This document shows, piece by piece, positions 27,303 through 35,010 of a stretch of 64,000 bases of DNA. The notes beneath the pieces were generated by a model. The model ran no database searches. It was given only the letters and a program-made list of their open reading frames with translations, and was not told the origin of the DNA. The DNA is from Winogradskyella sp. Its GTDB lineage: Bacteria; Bacteroidota; Bacteroidia; Flavobacteriales; Flavobacteriaceae. Every line of letters begins with the position of its first letter. The stretch's first letter is position 1. The stretch spans positions 1-64,000 of the forward strand of contig SHBX01000008.1 of the NCBI GenBank assembly GCA_004211785.1. The letters are read 5' to 3'. Made by a program: the position numbers and the translations under genes.

Positions 27303-27884
27303 CTATTTCTTTAAAGACTCTGCTGCAGATAGTAGCTTATTCATTTCATTCTGAATATTTTCTCCAAACCAATCTACTGCGCCAGATTTATCAATAATAA
27401 TTTCTCCTTTTTGACTAATTATTAAAGTTCTAGGAATTGAAGACGTTTGTAATTCTTTAATAGGGTTTGATAGGATTTGATAGACTGGAAAAGTATAATT
27501 CTTCTTCGCTTTGAAAGCTTTAATTTTATCGATTGAATCATTAGTCACAAATAAAAATTCAACCTTATCCCCATATTTATCATATAGTTTTTGCAAACTA
27601 GGCATCTCAGCAATACAAGGCGGACACCATGTTGCCCAAAAGTTTATAATTACAACTTTACCTTTAGATTGATTAAAGTTATAAGATACACCTTCTTCAG
27701 TTTTTAGTTTCCAATCATAATTGCTTATTACAATTCTATCCGATTCTTTCTCAATACTCACGGGATTTATTAAAGCAATACCTTTATGTAAAAGTACTTG
27801 TATTGGTTGCCGTGTTTGCGGTATTAGTACTACAGCTATTATTACTAAAAAAATAATGTTATTTCGTTTAGATTTTTTCATCAT
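27303..27884 (-). CDS. TlpA-like membrane-anchored thioredoxin
   Basis: A thiol-disulfide protein of the TlpA/ResA family, about 193 residues. An N-terminal membrane anchor (IIFLVIIAVVLIP) is followed by a periplasmic thioredoxin fold. The active site WCPPC sits in INFWATWCPPCIAEMPSLQKLY, and the cis-Pro is in SSIPRTLII. I start at the ATG at 27884 (a second ATG follows directly). The longer frame begins with a TTG inside a terminator hairpin. It probably reduces or maintains thiols in envelope proteins. Confidence 0.9.
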   Translation of the reverse strand: MMKKSKRNNIIFLVIIAVVLIPQTRQPIQVLLHKGIALINPVSIEKESDRIVISNYDWKLKTEEGVSYNFNQSKGKVVIINFWATWCPPCIAEMPSLQKLYDKYGDKVEFLFVTNDSIDKIKAFKAKKNYTFPVYQILSNPIKELQTSSIPRTLIISQKGEIIIDKSGAVDWFGENIQNEMNKLLSAAESLKK

Positions 27885-27895
27885 ATAAAAATACA

Positions 27896-27926
27896 AAGCG
27901 TAGCTTCTTAGACGAAACTACGCTTT
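27896..27926 (-). terminator. Terminator of RskA-like lipoprotein gene
   Basis: AAAGCGTAG (27896-27904) pairs with CTACGCTTT (27918-27926). Reading leftward it is followed by GTATTTTTA. It lies 30 bases after the stop codon of the lipoprotein gene and just before the TlpA start. Confidence 0.75.
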
Positions 27927-27956
27927 ATAAATAACATTACATTAATGTTATAAAAA

Positions 27957-28838
27957 CTATCTAGTTACTGTACCTGTAGGCAGTGAAGCTACATTAGCAG
28001 AGAAATCATGAGTTGAAGGCGCGGTTGCAGTTCCTGCAACACCAACTAAAGGCTTAATTGCAAACGGTGCTGGAGAATCATCTGGTACTGGCTCAAGTGA
28101 GATGACTACCATTCTATTTCTTACATCCAAAGGAAATACTTCTCCTGTAGGTGCATTTAAAAAGAAATCTTCTCCTGGTACTGGTGGCCCTTGATTAAAT
28201 TCTGTACCACTGAAGTTCGTAAAATCATCACGTCCTCCAAAATTGTCAAAACGTCCAGTACTTATTGGTCCAGAATCTCCAATTACCCAACCTTCATAAA
28301 TCCAACCTGGGTTTTGTGATACATCTGGTAAAGTCAAATTAGCCGTTGGTGGCATTCCTGGAGTACCATACCAAACACCATACTCATCATTACCATTATT
28401 TCCTGCTCCTGGCATCATTTCATCAGTTGGTGTTCTTAAGAAAAAAGTCCCAGAAACATTAGTTAAATCACCAATTAATCCTGTATTTACACTTGCACTA
28501 TTTCCTGTAAATTCTCCTCTAAGCACTTTTGTTGGTGCTGGCGCTGGGTCTGGATCCACAAGTGGCTCAATTGATAATACAAAAGCTGTTGCACTTGAAA
28601 GTTGTGTAGCATCTACAGCAAAGTTCTGAGGGAAATTAACACTTGTAAAACGACCTGTTGTTACCGGTTGTCCACCGACAATAATCCAACCTTCATAAAC
28701 AAAATCAGAACCAAGTGCCTCTAATCCATTTAGATTTAAAGTTAAAGTTTCTAAATTTGATGCATTATCATCATCGTCGCTACAAGAGGTTAGCATCAGT
28801 CCTAATGCTAAAACTCCTAAAAACATTTTTTTAATCAT
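27957..28838 (-). CDS. Lipoprotein with two RskA-like repeats
   Basis: I start at the ATG at 28838 (MIKKMFLGVLALGLMLTSC), a lipoprotein signal whose lipid Cys is followed by SDDDD, resembling a surface-export tag. The body has two copies of a domain like the C-terminal part of anti-sigma-K factors. Copy one has FVYEGWIIVGGQPVTTGRF and AFVLSIEPLVDPDPAPAPT. Copy two has IYEGWVIGDSGPISTGRF and VVISLEPVPDDSPAPF. There is no cytoplasmic sigma-binding helix bundle, so this cannot be a normal anti-sigma factor. It is probably a free-standing envelope use of the fold. A perfect 20-base palindrome lies upstream (28901-28920). Confidence 0.8.
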   Translation of the reverse strand: MIKKMFLGVLALGLMLTSCSDDDDNASNLETLTLNLNGLEALGSDFVYEGWIIVGGQPVTTGRFTSVNFPQNFAVDATQLSSATAFVLSIEPLVDPDPAPAPTKVLRGEFTGNSASVNTGLIGDLTNVSGTFFLRTPTDEMMPGAGNNGNDEYGVWYGTPGMPPTANLTLPDVSQNPGWIYEGWVIGDSGPISTGRFDNFGGRDDFTNFSGTEFNQGPPVPGEDFFLNAPTGEVFPLDVRNRMVVISLEPVPDDSPAPFAIKPLVGVAGTATAPSTHDFSANVASLPTGTVTR

Positions 28839-28900
28839 TGTCTTATTTTTTAAGTTCATATAATTTGATGGTGCTAAATTATATGACACAAATAAGATAA

Positions 28901-28920
28901 AATGTTAGCTAGCTAACATT
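28901..28920. promoter_or_regulatory. Perfect 20-base palindrome
   Basis: AATGTTAGCT followed by its exact reverse complement AGCTAACATT. It overlaps the stop codon of the Crp/Fnr gene and lies 63 bases upstream of the chosen lipoprotein start. It could be a binding site for a dimeric regulator such as the adjacent Crp/Fnr protein. It could also be a weak terminator, but the following bases (TTTATCTTA on the minus strand) are a poor T run. Confidence 0.55.
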
Positions 28921-29590
28921 AAGCAGACTTTTTTAAGATTCTTATTTCTTTTCTATTGAAATTAATGATTTTATTCTCTTTTAAATTATTGAGAAGTGTA
29001 TTTAACGTTGGTCTAGAGATACCAATTAGAGAAGCTATGTCTTTTTGTGTGTATGGATGATGAATTACGTGATCCCCTGTTTTTTCGCAGTTATATCCAT
29101 ATTCTATACACAACTCATCTAGAAACTCTACAAGTCTTGTTTTTGCATCTTTAAATAATAAAAGTTGAAGTCTACGCTCTAGCTTTTTAAATTTAAAACC
29201 AATGAATTTATATATCTTAAAACTGAAGGTTTGGTTGTCACGCATAAGTTCATGCATTGTACTGACACCTACAGGACATATAGACGTATTATTATCCAAG
29301 GATTGCGCAAACTCATCTCTAATATTTTCTCCGAGTATGGCTTTTTCACCAAATAATTCGCCTTTTCTTAAAATAGCTTTTACAACTTCTTCACCATCTT
29401 CATTATAATAGCCAATTTTCACCTTTCCTTTTTCTATAAGGTAGACTTTGTTGGCAGCGTCTTCTTCAAAATAAATGTAATCGCTCTTCTTATATGCATC
29501 GAAATCGTGTGCGCCTCTATATGCCTTAAATTTGTGTGGACATAATAAACCAAAGAGGTTAACATCTTCAAAAACCCATAAAGAATTCAT
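28919..29590 (-). CDS. Crp/Fnr-family transcription regulator
   Basis: A 223-residue regulator with an N-terminal cyclic-nucleotide-binding-type barrel (about 30-130: GKVKIGYYNEDGEEVVKAILRKGELFGE) and a C-terminal winged helix (about 145-220). The recognition region is YTQKDIASLIGISRPTLNTLLNNLKE. The cAMP-contacting residues of E. coli Crp are not clearly kept, and no Fnr-type four-cysteine cluster is present, so the ligand is unknown. It is upstream of the RskA-like lipoprotein, with the palindrome between them. It may regulate that gene and itself. Confidence 0.9.
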   Translation of the reverse strand: MNSLWVFEDVNLFGLLCPHKFKAYRGAHDFDAYKKSDYIYFEEDAANKVYLIEKGKVKIGYYNEDGEEVVKAILRKGELFGEKAILGENIRDEFAQSLDNNTSICPVGVSTMHELMRDNQTFSFKIYKFIGFKFKKLERRLQLLLFKDAKTRLVEFLDELCIEYGYNCEKTGDHVIHHPYTQKDIASLIGISRPTLNTLLNNLKENKIINFNRKEIRILKKSA

Positions 29591-29646
29591 AATACAAAAA
29601 TTGATGATATTCTTAACGAGTCGTATTCTTTAAGTTATCCTTACAA

Positions 29647-29676
29647 AAAAACTCCTAACATTTACGCTAGGAGTTT
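29647..29676 (-). terminator. Terminator of FadL-type porin gene
   Basis: AAAACTCCTA and TAGGAGTTTT pair around a ten-base loop. On the minus strand the stem runs into a T run. It lies 22 bases after the stop codon at 29699. Confidence 0.85.
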
Positions 29677-29698
29677 TATATAAACTTATCTAATGTTT

Positions 29699-31219
29699 CT
29701 ATATACCAAAGGTCAGCGTTAAAACTACATCTGTAAATGTAGTATCTAAATTAGCAGTTTCTCTAAATGTAGGCGCATTAGAATACAAAAATTCATTACG
29801 TTCTCTTTCAGCTTGACTATATGCAATATCAATAGTAAAATCCCCAAACTTATAACCTAATCCAAGTGAGTAAGCCGTTAGGTCACCTACAAAAGTATCA
29901 TCTTCATATGGGCTTTCTTCCATTCGATATCCGCCTCTAAAGCTAAATTGCTTATGTCTAACTTCACCACCAATTCTATAAGTATTTGAAACTCCTAGTA
30001 AGTTAGAGATTTCATCATTCTGAAATGCAAAAAATGGGTCATCTGTTGGTCTAAAAATAGCATCACTATAATCTTTACGAGAGTAATCAAAACTCAACAA
30101 ACCATTATCTCCAAAAACATAAGCCAAACTTCCAGTTACCTTTCCTGGCGTACGTAATTTATATTCTGGATATATGTTTATAACATTTGGGCTAATAACT
30201 ATTGGATTACTAAATCCATCAACTGTAGTCTGAAGGAATTGAGTTGTTTCTTCATTAATTCGGTACCAAGTTGGAGAATTATAAGTTAATCCAACTCTAA
30301 ACTCATCAGTAAGTTTTACAATAGAACCAATTTGGAAAGAAACACCAGTTCCGGTTGTTAAAAGCGTGTTGTCAAAGCCAACTGCAGTAACCGTAGAGCC
30401 TGCATTAGAATTTGTCTCATCAAATACCGTTGAACGCTCATAGTTTAAAAAATGAGCATTTACATTTACTCCAATATTTATTCTCTCATCATATTGCGCT
30501 GCAAAATTAAAAGCCATTTTACCATTATAACCTGTTGAAGCTAAAGCATATCTTTGGTTATAATTTCCACCAACAATATTGCTACTATAATCTACATTAT
30601 CATCCGTATCAGTATCTGGTTCTAATATAAAAGACTCAAAACCAAGAAATGCTTGCTGATGACCAAACCCAAATACACTACCAATATCTGCATAAGCTTC
30701 ATTAATAGTTTCTCCAGGTAGAGCAGAAATTTCACTTAGTCTTAAACCATTTGCAAAACCACTAAAATATTCAGAAATTGACGTATTAGAATTCACACCA
30801 CTTGCTACCCAACTATCGCTAAAATTCCCTGTTCTATCATAAGCAATACCAAAAGAAAACTTGTTCCATTTTGTGTTAGGGTTATTGCTTGCATATACAA
30901 AAACGCCTCCACCTTGACCGAGATTAAAGGTATTATCTTCTGCAGATCTCGTACTATTAAAATAGTTGACATCATTATTCTTAGCAGATAGACCTAAAGT
31001 AAATGAAGCCTTGCTTTGCGTAAAAACCGTAGAACTTGCAGGGTTTACATTTATTGCAGAAATATCACCACCAAGTGCACCAAATGCGCCTCCCATAGCT
31101 CTAAAGCGTGCAGTACCTCCAATTTCATCATTTGAATACCTTAACGCGTCAGTGATATCTTGAGCGTTAAGAGAAGACATGAAAATGGCTGTTATGAATA
31201 GCATAATTACTCTTTTCAT
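29699..31219 (-). CDS. Outer-membrane transport protein (OMPP1/FadL family)
   Basis: A 506-residue beta-barrel protein with a signal peptide (MKRVIMLFITAIFMSSLNAQ). The family start DALRYSNDEIGGTARFRAMGGAFGALGGDISAINVNPAS corresponds to the hatch region with the conserved NPA. Many amphipathic strands follow, ending with DVVLTLTFGI. FadL-type proteins let hydrophobic compounds cross the outer membrane. The T9SS protein PorV is a relative, but this protein is longer and I cannot claim that role. It lies 31 bases downstream of the repeat-rich lipoprotein gene. Confidence 0.88.
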   Translation of the reverse strand: MKRVIMLFITAIFMSSLNAQDITDALRYSNDEIGGTARFRAMGGAFGALGGDISAINVNPASSTVFTQSKASFTLGLSAKNNDVNYFNSTRSAEDNTFNLGQGGGVFVYASNNPNTKWNKFSFGIAYDRTGNFSDSWVASGVNSNTSISEYFSGFANGLRLSEISALPGETINEAYADIGSVFGFGHQQAFLGFESFILEPDTDTDDNVDYSSNIVGGNYNQRYALASTGYNGKMAFNFAAQYDERINIGVNVNAHFLNYERSTVFDETNSNAGSTVTAVGFDNTLLTTGTGVSFQIGSIVKLTDEFRVGLTYNSPTWYRINEETTQFLQTTVDGFSNPIVISPNVINIYPEYKLRTPGKVTGSLAYVFGDNGLLSFDYSRKDYSDAIFRPTDDPFFAFQNDEISNLLGVSNTYRIGGEVRHKQFSFRGGYRMEESPYEDDTFVGDLTAYSLGLGYKFGDFTIDIAYSQAERERNEFLYSNAPTFRETANLDTTFTDVVLTLTFGI

Positions 31220-31250
31220 AATATATATTTATAGTAAATTTAGTTTGAAT

Positions 31251-32387
31251 TTATCCTCTTCTTCCACCTCTAGAGCTCCCCGAAGATCTTGAACTTCCAG
31301 ATGAACGAGAACTACTACTAGAACGTACACTTCCTGACGAACGAGAAGAGCTACTTGATCTTCTTACTGTACCTCTAGATGGTCTAGAAGTAGTACCTCT
31401 TGAAGGTCTTGTAGTAGTACCTCTTGAAGGCCTAGTTGTTGTTCCTCTAGGTCTTGTCGTGGTACCTCTTGAAGGTCTAGTTGTCGTCCCTCTAGGTCTT
31501 GTCGTGGTACCTCTTGAAGGTCTAGTTGTCGTTCCGTTACCGTTTCGTATACGAGGGTTGCTTATAGTTCTTCTTGGCCTAGTACTTGTTGTTGTTCTTG
31601 GTCTAGCTATTGTTCCATCTGCATTTCTTCTAACTGTTCTTGTATTTCCACTATTAGATGCAATTCTTCTAGAAACAGAATTTCCTCGTCTACTAACATT
31701 TCTTCTATCCAATTGTGCAATTGATCTACTATTTAATGCTGAATTTCTTCGACCGTAAGCTGCGCCTCTTCTACCTCTATTGTATGCTAAGCTATTACCA
31801 TAATAACCGCCATAACCACCATAGCCATAATTATTAAAACCCCAACCAAATCCTGGTGGGCAATAGTAAGGGTTATTCCAACCCCAGCCATAACCAAAAC
31901 CAAATCCGCCCCATCTATTCCATCTGTTCCATCCCCATCTGCTAAATCCATAATAGTTTCCTAAACCATTATTCCAGACCCAAGGGTTTAATCCCCAGCC
32001 CCAGTTATTATTCCATCCTGTATTATAAAAATTAATAGTTACTTGATCATTAACTTGACCCCAGCCACCATAATTTCCATCTACAACTTCAACTTCATCA
32101 GTTTCAACATTATCGCTACTATAAGAATCTACATCAGTAAAAATATCGGATTCTTCTTCAATAGATTGTAGTTTTTCAGATGTTTCAGAAAAATAATTAG
32201 TATAGTATTCAGAATTTGCTCTACTATTAGATGCATCGTCAACCTCAACAACAACTTGATCGGAACTGTAAATTCCATCGTTATCATATCCAACATATTG
32301 ATAAGCACCGCAAGAAAAAAGCATTAAAATTGCTCCTAATGCCATAAATGGTGCTGTTAATTTTTTGAGTGTAGAAGTAAATCGCAT
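31251..32387 (-). CDS. Repeat-rich basic lipoprotein
   Basis: A 378-residue lipoprotein (signal ending LMLFSC) with no family I can name. The part after the signal is acidic. A central region (about 125-205) is rich in Trp, Gly, Asn and Tyr, like self-associating surface proteins. The C-terminal third has TTTRPSRG/TTTRPRG repeats (about 285-345) and then a Ser-Arg-Gly tail. The repeats are encoded by near-identical DNA (31371-31540), so copy number may vary between strains. It precedes the FadL-type gene on the same strand. It is likely an outer-membrane or surface protein that binds polyanions or assembles. Confidence 0.75.
   Translation of the reverse strand: MRFTSTLKKLTAPFMALGAILMLFSCGAYQYVGYDNDGIYSSDQVVVEVDDASNSRANSEYYTNYFSETSEKLQSIEEESDIFTDVDSYSSDNVETDEVEVVDGNYGGWGQVNDQVTINFYNTGWNNNWGWGLNPWVWNNGLGNYYGFSRWGWNRWNRWGGFGFGYGWGWNNPYYCPPGFGWGFNNYGYGGYGGYYGNSLAYNRGRRGAAYGRRNSALNSRSIAQLDRRNVSRRGNSVSRRIASNSGNTRTVRRNADGTIARPRTTTSTRPRRTISNPRIRNGNGTTTRPSRGTTTRPRGTTTRPSRGTTTRPRGTTTRPSRGTTTRPSRGTTSRPSRGTVRRSSSSSRSSGSVRSSSSSRSSGSSRSSGSSRGGRRG
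31371..31540. repeat. Tandem repeat in lipoprotein gene
   Basis: Two 45-base units (31441-31485 and 31486-31530) differ at one base. They are preceded by degenerate 21-24-base sub-units. Each encodes one TTTRPSRG plus one TTTRPRG block. Every unit length is a multiple of three, so changes in copy number keep the frame. Confidence 0.85.
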
Positions 32388-32489
32388 ATCTATGATGATT
32401 TAAATTGTTGAACATTACAAAAATAGTTAGTTTTGCTCTACTATTTTTTTATTTAACATAGTCACAATATTTGTGCCAAATAACAGATA

Positions 32490-33968
32490 ATGAGCAAAAA
32501 TCTTACAAAAAGAGCAGAAGATTATTCAAAATGGTATAACGAATTGGTTGTAAAAGCCGATTTAGCTGAAAACTCAGCCGTTAGAGGCTGTATGGTTATC
32601 AAACCTTATGGTTATGCTATTTGGGAAAAAATGCAAGCAGAATTAGATAAGATGTTCAAAGCTACTGGACATCAAAATGCATATTTCCCTCTTTTTGTTC
32701 CTAAAAGTTTGTTTGAAGCAGAAGAAAAAAACGCTGAAGGATTTGCAAAAGAATGTGCCGTAGTTACACATTACAGGTTACAAAACGACCCTAATAATAA
32801 AGGGAAATTAAGAGTTGACCCAGATGCTAAACTAGAAGAAGAGCTTGTGGTTAGACCAACAAGTGAAGCTATTATCTGGAGCACCTATAAAGGTTGGATA
32901 CAAAGTTATAGAGACTTACCTATCCTTATTAATCAATGGGCAAATGTTGTACGTTGGGAGATGCGTACACGCTTATTTTTACGTACTGCCGAATTTTTAT
33001 GGCAAGAAGGTCATACCGCTCATGCAACTGAGGCAGAAGCTATAGCAGAGACAGAACAAATGAATACAGTATATGCAGATTTTGCTGAAAACTTTATGGC
33101 AATTCCTGTAATTAAAGGTGTAAAAACAGAAAGTGAACGTTTTGCTGGAGCTATTGATACACATTGTATTGAAGCCTTAATGCAAGACGGAAAAGCATTA
33201 CAAGCTGGTACATCTCACTTTTTAGGTCAAAATTTTGCTAAAGCTTTTGATGTAAAATTTACTAATAAAGAAGGAAAGCAAGACCATGTTTGGGCGACAT
33301 CATGGGGAGTATCAACTAGATTGATGGGTGCTCTTATTATGACACATAGTGATGACCAAGGATTGGTCTTACCTCCAAATTTAGCACCAAACCAAGTTGT
33401 TATTGTTCCTATATATAGAAATGACGAACAATTTGAAGCTATTAAAGAAGTGGTTTCTAAAGTTAAATCTGATTTAGAAGCTAAAAATATAACCGTTAAG
33501 TTTGATGATAGAGACACTTTTAGACCTGGTGCAAAATTTGCACAACACGAATTACAAGGCGTACCTTTACGAATTGCTATTGGCCCTAAAGATCTTGAAA
33601 ATGGAACTGTAGAATTAGCAAGACGTGATACATTAACCAAAGAAGTAGTTTCAATAGAAGGTATTGAAGATAAGATTTCTGGACTATTAGAAACCATTCA
33701 GGATGATTTATTTAAGAAAGCTCAAACATTTAGAGACAGTCATATAACTGAAGTTGACGACTTCGATACATTTAAAACAATTTTAGATACAAAAACAGGC
33801 TTTGTTTCAGCTCATTGGGATGGCTCAGCTGAAACAGAAAACAAAATAAAAGAGCTTACAAAAGCTACTATTAGATGCATCCCTTATGACAGTAAAATAG
33901 AGGAAGGACAATGCATATATACAGGTAATGTATCTAAGCAACGTGTACTTTTTGCTAAGGCCTATTAA
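32490..33968 (+). CDS. proS: Prolyl-tRNA synthetase (archaeal/eukaryotic type)
   Basis: Class II synthetase that charges tRNA-Pro. The 492 residues lack the editing insertion of the E. coli enzyme. They carry a C-terminal extension, which makes this the ProS type 3 found in Bacteroidota. Visible signatures are [13 protein letters not shown] (motif 2 region), [17 protein letters not shown], and [16 protein letters not shown]. The anticodon-binding domain starts near 300 ([16 protein letters not shown]). The divergent lipoprotein gene begins 102 bases upstream. Confidence 0.96.
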   Translation: MSKNLTKRAEDYSKWYNELVVKADLAENSAVRGCMVIKPYGYAIWEKMQAELDKMFKATGHQNAYFPLFVPKSLFEAEEKNAEGFAKECAVVTHYRLQNDPNNKGKLRVDPDAKLEEELVVRPTSEAIIWSTYKGWIQSYRDLPILINQWANVVRWEMRTRLFLRTAEFLWQEGHTAHATEAEAIAETEQMNTVYADFAENFMAIPVIKGVKTESERFAGAIDTHCIEALMQDGKALQAGTSHFLGQNFAKAFDVKFTNKEGKQDHVWATSWGVSTRLMGALIMTHSDDQGLVLPPNLAPNQVVIVPIYRNDEQFEAIKEVVSKVKSDLEAKNITVKFDDRDTFRPGAKFAQHELQGVPLRIAIGPKDLENGTVELARRDTLTKEVVSIEGIEDKISGLLETIQDDLFKKAQTFRDSHITEVDDFDTFKTILDTKTGFVSAHWDGSAETENKIKELTKATIRCIPYDSKIEEGQCIYTGNVSKQRVLFAKAY

Positions 33969-33995
33969 TTTTTTTTAAAAAAAATTGCTTTGGTG

Positions 33996-34025
33996 TTGCA
34001 ACATTTAAAAATAGTTGTATTTTTG
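33996..34025 (+). promoter_or_regulatory. tRNA-Glu / rpsT promoter
   Basis: TTG (33996-33998), 19 bases, then TATTTTTG (34018-34025) followed by CATCC. It lies about 88 bases before tRNA-Glu. No terminator separates tRNA-Glu from rpsT, so one transcript may carry both. Confidence 0.65.
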
Positions 34026-34112
34026 CATCCGCAATGGAAACATTGTTGTTCATTTAAATTTTAAATTGATTTTAAGAGCGGGTAAAATTGCTTCAAAAAT
34101 CTAAATATAAAT

Positions 34113-34184
34113 GGCCCGTTCGTCTATCGGCTAGGACGCCAGGTTTTCATCCTGGTAAGAGGGGTTCGATTCCCCTACGGGCTA
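34113..34184 (+). tRNA. tRNA-Glu (TTC)
   Basis: The acceptor GGCCCGT pairs with ACGGGCT, the D arm is in CGTCTATCGGCTAGGACG, the anticodon stem CCAGG/CCTGG holds loop TTTTCAT (anticodon TTC), and the T arm is GGGGTTCGATTCCCC. The discriminator is A and CCA is not encoded. rpsT starts 25 bases downstream. Confidence 0.97.
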
Positions 34185-34209
34185 CAATTTTTTAATAAAA
34201 ATAATAGAC

Positions 34210-34461
34210 ATGGCAAATCATAAGTCAGCATTAAAAAGAATTAGAAGTAACGAAAAGAGACGTGTGCTGAATAGATACCAGCATAAAACAACACGTAACG
34301 CTATCAAAAAGTTACGTGAGTTAACTAGTGCCAAAGAAGCACAAGCAATGTTACCTACTGTTGTTGGTATGATTGATAAGTTAGCTAAGAAAAATGTTAT
34401 ACACGCTAACAAAGCTGGCAACTTAAAATCTCAATTAACTAAGCACGTTGCTGCATTATAG
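34210..34461 (+). CDS. rpsT: 30S ribosomal protein S20
   Basis: An 83-residue basic helical protein of the small subunit that binds 16S rRNA. Family features include [22 protein letters not shown] and the C-terminal [18 protein letters not shown]. It directly follows tRNA-Glu and ends with a strong terminator. S20 represses its own translation in E. coli; nothing here shows that directly. Confidence 0.97.
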   Translation: MANHKSALKRIRSNEKRRVLNRYQHKTTRNAIKKLRELTSAKEAQAMLPTVVGMIDKLAKKNVIHANKAGNLKSQLTKHVAAL

Positions 34462-34483
34462 TTAATTAACTTTTACAATATTC

Positions 34484-34515
34484 AAAAAGCCTTTCTAATT
34501 AGAAAGGCTTTTTTT
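34484..34515 (+). terminator. Terminator of rpsT
   Basis: AAGCCTTTCT, loop AATT, AGAAAGGCTT and a T run, 22 bases after the rpsT stop codon. Confidence 0.9.
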
Positions 34516-34553
34516 GTGAGTAATTATTACTTTTAACTTAGAAAAATATAATT

Positions 34554-34931
34554 ATGACTTTACATCAAAACAAACAAAATGCTATTGCATTTTACAAAAT
34601 GGCATATGAAGGTAATCCAAAAAAAGCAGTTGAGTTATTTGTTGGTGATGACTATATACAACATAACCCATTAGTTGGTGATGGTAAGCAACCGTTTATC
34701 GCATATTTTGAACGCATGCAAAATGAATATCCAAATAAGTCAATTGAATTTGTTAGAGCTATAGCTGAAGGTGATTTGGTTGCCTTACACACTCATCAAA
34801 CTTGGCCAGGAAATGAAGAATATATAACTATGGATTTCTTTAGATTTGACGCAAACGGAAAAATCATAGAGCATTGGGATGCTATGCAAGAGATTCCTGA
34901 GAGTTCTGCAAATGGAAATACGATGTATTAA
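34554..34931 (+). CDS. SnoaL-like / NTF2-fold protein
   Basis: A 125-residue cytosolic protein of the SnoaL-like polyketide-cyclase/NTF2 superfamily. The order is KMAYEGNPKKAVELFVGDDYIQHNPLVGDG, then FRFDANGKIIEHWDAMQEIP, which is typical of the 'predicted SnoaL-like aldol condensation' group. The conserved His-Asn and Glu-His-Trp-Asp residues line the usual pocket. The substrate is unknown. It is a single gene between two terminators. Confidence 0.85.
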   Translation: MTLHQNKQNAIAFYKMAYEGNPKKAVELFVGDDYIQHNPLVGDGKQPFIAYFERMQNEYPNKSIEFVRAIAEGDLVALHTHQTWPGNEEYITMDFFRFDANGKIIEHWDAMQEIPESSANGNTMY

Positions 34932-34956
34932 TAAAGTCACTTCAAAAACATTAAAC

Positions 34957-34988
34957 AAAAAAGGCTTTGATTTTCATCAAAGCCTTTT
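34957..34988 (-). terminator. Bidirectional terminator
   Basis: AAAAGGCTTTGAT, loop TTTC, ATCAAAGCCTTTT with A and T runs on both sides. It lies between the SnoaL-like gene and the convergent aconitase gene. Confidence 0.9.
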
Positions 34989-35010
34989 CATATTCTTATA
35001 TAATATTTAA

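Noticed and set aside
31371..31540. CRISPR-like array
   Set aside because: The repeats are contiguous, in frame and coding, without unique spacers, and there are no cas genes in the window.
33227..33697. Minus-strand open frame opposite proS
   Set aside because: It is a shadow of the proS reading frame and has no recognisable domain.
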